A stretch of DNA of 64,000 nucleotides, taken from NCBI GenBank assembly GCA_036250225.1, contig JAPZLL010000008.1, positions 62,001 to 126,000 of the forward strand, in the 5' to 3' direction. Origin of the DNA: Cercophora sp. LCS_1. Its lineage: Eukaryota; Ascomycota; Sordariomycetes; Sordariales; Lasiosphaeriaceae. The position numbers were made by a program, and so were the translations under genes. Below are positions 59,420 through 64,000 of the stretch, one piece after another (the stretch's first letter is position 1; every line of letters starts with the position of its first letter). Below the pieces are notes generated by a model, which worked only from the letters and a program-made list of their open reading frames with translations, was not told the origin of the DNA and searched no databases.

Positions 59420-60519
59420 TTAAACAGCAGCTCCAAGCGTCCTTAGCAGATTCTTCTTGGCGCCTTCCACCTCAGATTCGTCCATGTTCAGGAAATTAAT
59501 CTGTCACCGTCAGCATCCCGCATCACCACGTAAACACTAAAACTCACCACCTCGTCCGCCGCACCACCGCCATACAGCACTGCCTCTGACAAGCTCGCAG
59601 CAATACCCCGTTTGACACGCTCCTCCCAGACGCCATCCCAATTCCACTCTCCGGGCCTCCGTGCTTCTGCCCGCGCTTTCTCTGGCTCGGGCGGCAACGC
59701 CTTCTCCGTCCGCCGATGCGTCCTCCAAGCATGCCAAGCGCCCGGATTCCCAGCAGCCTCTAACGGCACACTATCGAGGATATCCTCGTCATCAAAGACG
59801 CTCCGGATGTATCGCAAGACCTCGTAGATCGAGACATCCCTCCGGCGCGCATGACCAGCAAGGGCCTCACTAGCGGCCTCGCTCGCTGCGCTGCCCGGCG
59901 TGCTTGCTGTCGCGCTACCCCGTGGCGGCGAGCTCATGGGGGTCTGGGTCTGGGAACTCACCTGGCGCGAACGGCGTCCCGCGCGGCCGAACCAGTCGGG
60001 GAAGCCATGGCGGAGAGAAAAGCCGCCGGGCGGCAAGCGCTCCTCGTCAGTGGCCGAGACGGTGCCGTTATCCTGGACGTCGGTGGTGTACATGTAGGTT
60101 GTGAGTGGGGTGATGAGCGGGTGGAACATGTCGGTTGAGAACGTGACGAGGGGAGGCAGGGAGGGGAATGTGTCAGGAAAGGAGATTTGAAAGCGCAGGA
60201 CGGCGGTTGCGTAAGGCCCTGTTTGGTCAGTTTGTTGAGGCTCAGGTGTGTACGGTGTGAGGTACCTTTGCGTACAAAGAGCACGCCCGACCACAGACTT
60301 GGGTCGCCGGGGGTCAGACTGACAAAAACGCCACTGGGACACGCCTGCTTGAGACCGGCACTGAAGCATCGTGTCGTCCAATGATTAGTGAATCGCTCGT
60401 ATGGGGTGATGAAGAGAGGGAACTTTGTTGGTCAAAAGAACCAGGACCAGGGTAAGGACTGGGGAGGCGTACAACTCGGCCAGCAATTGCTGCCGTCTCA
60501 AGGCGGGCAGGCTGCTCAT
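59420..60519 (-). CDS. E2-like UEV protein, AKTIP/FTS type
   Basis: Exons on the minus strand 60519-60473, 60360-60266, 60218-59548 and 59500-59420, 297 residues. Splicing reconstructs a ubiquitin-conjugating fold: MSSLPALRRQQLLAEF, then LKQACPSGVFVSLTPGDPSL, WSGVLFVRKGPYATAVLRFQ, ISFPDTFPSLPPLVTFSTDM and FHPLITPLTTYMYTT. The usual His-Pro-Asn is replaced by FHPLI and no catalytic Cys is seen after it, as in AKTIP/FTS and other inactive variants. In animals FTS joins Hook proteins in dynein cargo adaptor complexes; a fungal FTS works with HookA in Aspergillus early-endosome transport. A 60-residue disordered insert sits in the C-terminal part, before SIYEVLRYIRSVFDDEDI. Confidence 0.85.
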
Positions 60520-61587
60520 TTTCGCAGCTGCCGCTGACGAGGCCATCGTGGACTCGGCGGGCGATCACGCCTTCCTTTCCTGATATTATATGTCTAATAG
60601 CTGTGGTGCGATGACGAGGTTCAAGGTCGAGAATGCGATGAAGCTCATGTATTGCCGTCGAGGCATCTGTTTCACGAATGGTCGGCCTCGCCTTGCATGA
60701 ATGGCCGTACTCTTGCATTCACCAATTATAGTTTAGCGTATGGACCCACATTCCGTCCCACCTCAAGTCAAGAGCCTCACAAAAGCTCAATGATCCTTCA
60801 TCCTTCAAAAGCATATCAAACTCGTTTAGTGGCTTAAGGTTGCAGCGATCTCGGGCAGCCGCTACAGGTGCTTTTTTGATCCACTACTTTAATTCCGACA
60901 AAGAGCCAAGATGCAAACTTGACCCGGGAAGTAGGAATCTTAGGTAAACTACCTGCGTATCTCTCAAACTGCACCCATGGAGTGTGGTCTCCATGTCTGG
61001 ACTCACAGCTCGCAAAATCTGTAATATTTGCAGCCGTCAGCGAAATGACACAAACTGCCAAGGCGAAGCTATTCACAATTTCCAGGACATTTTGATGGTT
61101 GCCTGAACTCACCCCACACGATGCTGCCTTACCTTTGGGAATGAAGTCAAAGATCGTGTTGTCAACCTCGGCAAACCTGCCAGTGCACACAGACTGCCCA
61201 CCTTCTTCCAAAGGCCGAGGAAGATCGGAAGCTGAAATTCCACCCCAGGTTCCATCTCTTGGCGACCGTTGTGCACCTTGCAGCGAACCAGACTCCACAG
61301 CACGGGATCGAGCGTGTGGTAAGGCATGTCTAACTACCTTGGGTCGCGGAAGGTTGACCCTATCTGGTAGAGTACAACAAGAGCTAACCTAAACCGACAC
61401 GTTTGCTGCCTGGGAGGAGAGAGACGTTCTCTACTCGAGCATTGGTGAACGCGGCCACAACATTCGCCTGGTCAAGCTCGGGGGTATTGGTAGAGCCGAC
61501 CTGCTCCAGCTGCTGCGCATAAGCGACAGAGTAAGTTGACATTCGTCTGCAGCTGTTGTTTGGATAACTGACGCGAGGAATAAATAG
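60520..61587. other. Intergenic, no firm gene
   Basis: About 1.07 kb. ORFs on the minus strand (60834-61298, and the end of 61384-61767) look open but lack motifs. On the plus strand a possible exon ends at 61530 with a GTAAGT donor that would join the Cys-rich gene downstream in phase 0; its start is not clear. Confidence 0.4.
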
Positions 61588-63009
61588 GCGTATGCATGGT
61601 GGAACCGCTGTGGTGAATCGAGCGGTGGAGGAGGGGACGACGGTCCTATTGTTGATCCCAACCTCCCTGGATACAGTCGCGGTGGCAGTGGTGGCGGTAG
61701 CCCTCAGCCTTGCACCGCCGGCACCGGGCCGTGGCCCTATACGGCCCTGTGCCAAATAACCTACCACTATAACTATTGGTATGTGTTGTTCGCCTCTCGT
61801 GACCCAGCTTCACATACATGCTAACACTCAACTAGCCCGCAGCCCTGCGAGTGCACACAGCGTGGCCCCTCGGCCTCCCGTCCAACGCCCACTAGCCCAG
61901 TGCCCGGCGGGGCGAAACCTAGTTTATAGGCGGTATCTTCAATGAGTTGTGCCGGTTTGGTTGCGAATACGGCTCATGTCTCAACGAGACCTGCTGTGAG
62001 TTGCTCTACCGCCCAGGCACAAAGGATCGCGCCGTGCCCGCTCAACAAGCCGCAGACCTCGGGCTCGCCAGTTAGCAACAGTTTTGTCACGGAGAACGAG
62101 AATGATCTCAGCAGGCTGGCCGAGAAGATGTAGGCCGAGGAGCCAGTTGTCATCAACGCCAACTCCATTTCCTGCGATGTGCTGACCACTGGCAAATGCC
62201 CGCACCCGGAAGATTGCGAGGAGATCAAGCAGCCGACAATAACAAGGAGCGCGAACGAGACAAACATCGCACTGATAGAGCGGCGTATTTTGACCGTGCT
62301 CGAAACTGGTCGTAACGCCTCCAAAGCGATGCTCAAGGACCTCTTTTACACTGGCAACATCTCACACTGGCCCTCGCTGCTGACTACCGGAACCGCCTAC
62401 CAGTCACCCATAGCGAATTTCTTCAACCATGGCCGTTTCTACTGGATCCTCGTCGATGCTTACAGCTACGAGCAATGCAAGATTCCAAACCGGCCCGCCG
62501 CCAGGTGGATCAACAGCGCCTGCTACAGCCTTGAGGGACTTGGAGACCGCACCCCAGACATGGTGGACGGGTCCTTCGATGCCAGCCACGATATGTTCAG
62601 CAAGCCTGTGGACGACGATCAGGTGAGCAACCTGGAAAAGTACGGCGTCGACCTCCAGGAGCTGTATTTAAACAGCAGGATGTGCCAGACCCGCAACAAC
62701 GATTTCGACGGCACCGTTGAGCTCGACCCCGATATGGCCACCATGAGCTCGAAACTGCCGGGCTGCTTCTACAGCCTCCCGGTCTTCCATGTTCGGCCTC
62801 AGACGATGAAATACTACAATGGCAGGGAGGTCTGGGGTGGTTTGCAGAGCACGCCTTGTCACGTCCTTTCGACGGGCAAAGCCTTTCCCGACTATGTCAA
62901 GGACATGATCGTCAATGGTTGGTACTGCCGTTATAAGGAAAGACTGGACCGCGGCTACCAACTCATCTGCCCCGGCCACGGCATGGCTCCCCCAGTAGAG
63001 TGGTTCTAA
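61588..63009 (+). CDS. Cys-rich secreted protein gene, 3' part (possibly a fragment)
   Basis: The most likely exons are 61588-61778, 61836 to about 61879, about 61930-61995, and 62147-63009. Intron 61779-61835 (GTATGT, CTAG) joins TALCQITYHYNYC to PQPCECTQRG. A weak-donor intron then leads to NELCRFGCEYGSCLNETC, and a GTGAGT at 61996 would splice to the long last exon (about 287 codons). The spaced Cys pairs resemble the Cys-rich modules found in the C-termini of fungal secreted glycoside hydrolases, but no catalytic domain is visible upstream. The last exon has Cys pairs, YWILVDAYSYEQCK and a VEWF end; I recognise no family in it. If the introns are not used, TAG at 61927 and 62131 interrupt the frame. 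The 5' end was not found. Confidence 0.5.
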
Positions 63010-64000
63010 TTGTTATTTTTTTTTGTATCTTCTTTTGGGTGTTCTTCCTGCTTTCCTTTCCCCCCTGCTTTTGGGCCAAGCCTACTGCCATGTTCCTATG
63101 TACGTACCTTTGCCTATCAATCCTGCATCTATTTTGGTTCCTCGAGCTTCGATACGTGGTGAATATAATCGACTTCGACACGGTATCCATCCGCGTCAGT
63201 GAGAAGTACACGGGCAGCGTGACGCACAACCCCTCCGCCTGCCTCGCATTCTGTAGAGAGCGAACCAGATACGCGCCAGCCACGGCCTCCAGCCGTGGGG
63301 TGTGCAGCCAGGCTGCCTGTTGTCCATGTTTACTCAGGTAGGTAGGTAGCCTTCTCAGGGGTACGCACACAAACATACGATGGTCAGACGGTAGCAAGCG
63401 TGAATATTATCATCATAATCGTCATTTTGGTTGTTCTCCATGTCGAGAGTGGAGGAGTACAAGGCATTGACAGCAGCAAAACTACACGAGACTTGAATAG
63501 CATTGTCCGTACGCTGAGGTGGAAGCCGGGGTCTGTCCCGAGGGGTGGCGGGCTGCCTCGGGGAGACGGAGACTGCACACCTGAGTAGGTAAGGACCGAG
63601 ATCACCGCAGCGTTTTTTGATTTTCAACGCCCTGTCGACGGTCAAGAACAGGTTCGTGACTTGAGTTTGTTGTTGTCACTCAATCACTAAGCTGGCCGCC
63701 CTGGGCTGCCCACAACGCTGGTGAACACCAATAAGTAACCCCGGTCAGCCCCTCAATGCCCAAGCCAGTAGAAAGCCGTATTCATTTTTCTCATCTCATC
63801 ATGTCCTTTTCATCATCATGCACCTACCTAGAGCAGTGGGACAGCCCCTTGAGCACGCACCACCCCTTGAAGCGTTGCGACAGGAGAGTCTACAAGGCAT
63901 ACATCTAGATGTTCTTGTATGTATGCAAGAATCGAATCTCGGGCATGTGTCTGGTACCTACCTAGGAGAGAGCTCACCAGTCCTCGATGAAGGACCTGAA
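63010..64000. other. Intergenic to window edge
   Basis: About 1 kb with T-rich sequence after the stop codon and scattered CCTA/GGTA repeats (for example ctacctacctag-like text near 63957). No supported gene. Confidence 0.5.

Noticed and set aside
61384..61767. 127-codon minus-strand ORF near the right end
   Set aside because: Overlaps the plus-strand exon 61588-61778, which is supported by two clean splice junctions and a Cys pattern.
61927..61929. TAG between two Cys-rich stretches
   Set aside because: It forms the acceptor (TTTATAG) of a plausible 50-bp intron that also shifts into the frame with the better Cys pattern.
62131..62133. In-frame TAG that looked like a second editable stop codon in the right-end gene
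   Set aside because: A GTGAGT donor at 61996 and a CCAG acceptor ending at 62146 splice it out in the right phase, so ordinary splicing explains it better.

Overview
This is a filamentous ascomycete nuclear fragment, most likely Sordariomycetes and possibly Sordariales. The evidence is the many short GT-AG introns (about 44-150 bp), fungal-specific families (a Dicer-like protein with tandem RNase III domains, DUF7053, an FlbA-type RGS protein, a fungal SigF-like NTF2 protein), tRNA genes with short introns, and GC-rich coding sequence. No plasmid, phage, CRISPR or clear transposon sequence is visible. Exon coordinates below were derived by hand from splice signals, reading frame and family conservation.

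Layout. 1-8.2 kb, minus strand: a Dicer-like 1 gene running off the left edge, pyridoxamine-phosphate oxidase, and the PP4 catalytic subunit. 8.2-18.1 kb is sparse: a small secreted protein with two Kex2-like repeats, two low-complexity Leu/Asn/Gln-rich secreted proteins, and a conserved hypothetical gene (16266-18111) whose frame is interrupted by paired TAG codons. 18.8-20.1 kb: CDC73 of the Paf1 complex. 20.1-29.2 kb: a 9-kb stretch with no gene I can support, ending at an FlbA-type DEP-RGS regulator (29.2-31.4 kb). 32.6-33.4 kb: a cell-wall-like protein whose intron holds an assembly gap. Then two tRNAs (Arg, His), a DUF7053 protein, a PHD-ORC4 fusion, a C2H2 protein and two more tRNAs (Ala, Gly).

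43-64 kb is compact housekeeping DNA: thioesterase, Leu5-type mitochondrial carrier, MT-A70/METTL4-like methyltransferase, mitochondrial ribosomal protein uL23m, DJ-1/PfpI protein, hamartin (TSC1), a one-helix membrane protein, an NTF2-like protein, an unknown conserved protein, a UEV/E2-like protein and a Cys-rich secreted gene or fragment at the right end.

Most genes are unrelated housekeeping or signalling functions with no operon-like logic. The most interesting signal is TAG-GTT-TAG at 16425-16433. It sits where two tryptophans are expected, in a frame that stays open for about 175 codons beyond it. This is the arrangement expected of sexual-stage A-to-I edited stop codons in Sordariomycetes, although a weak-donor intron or a mutation would also explain it.
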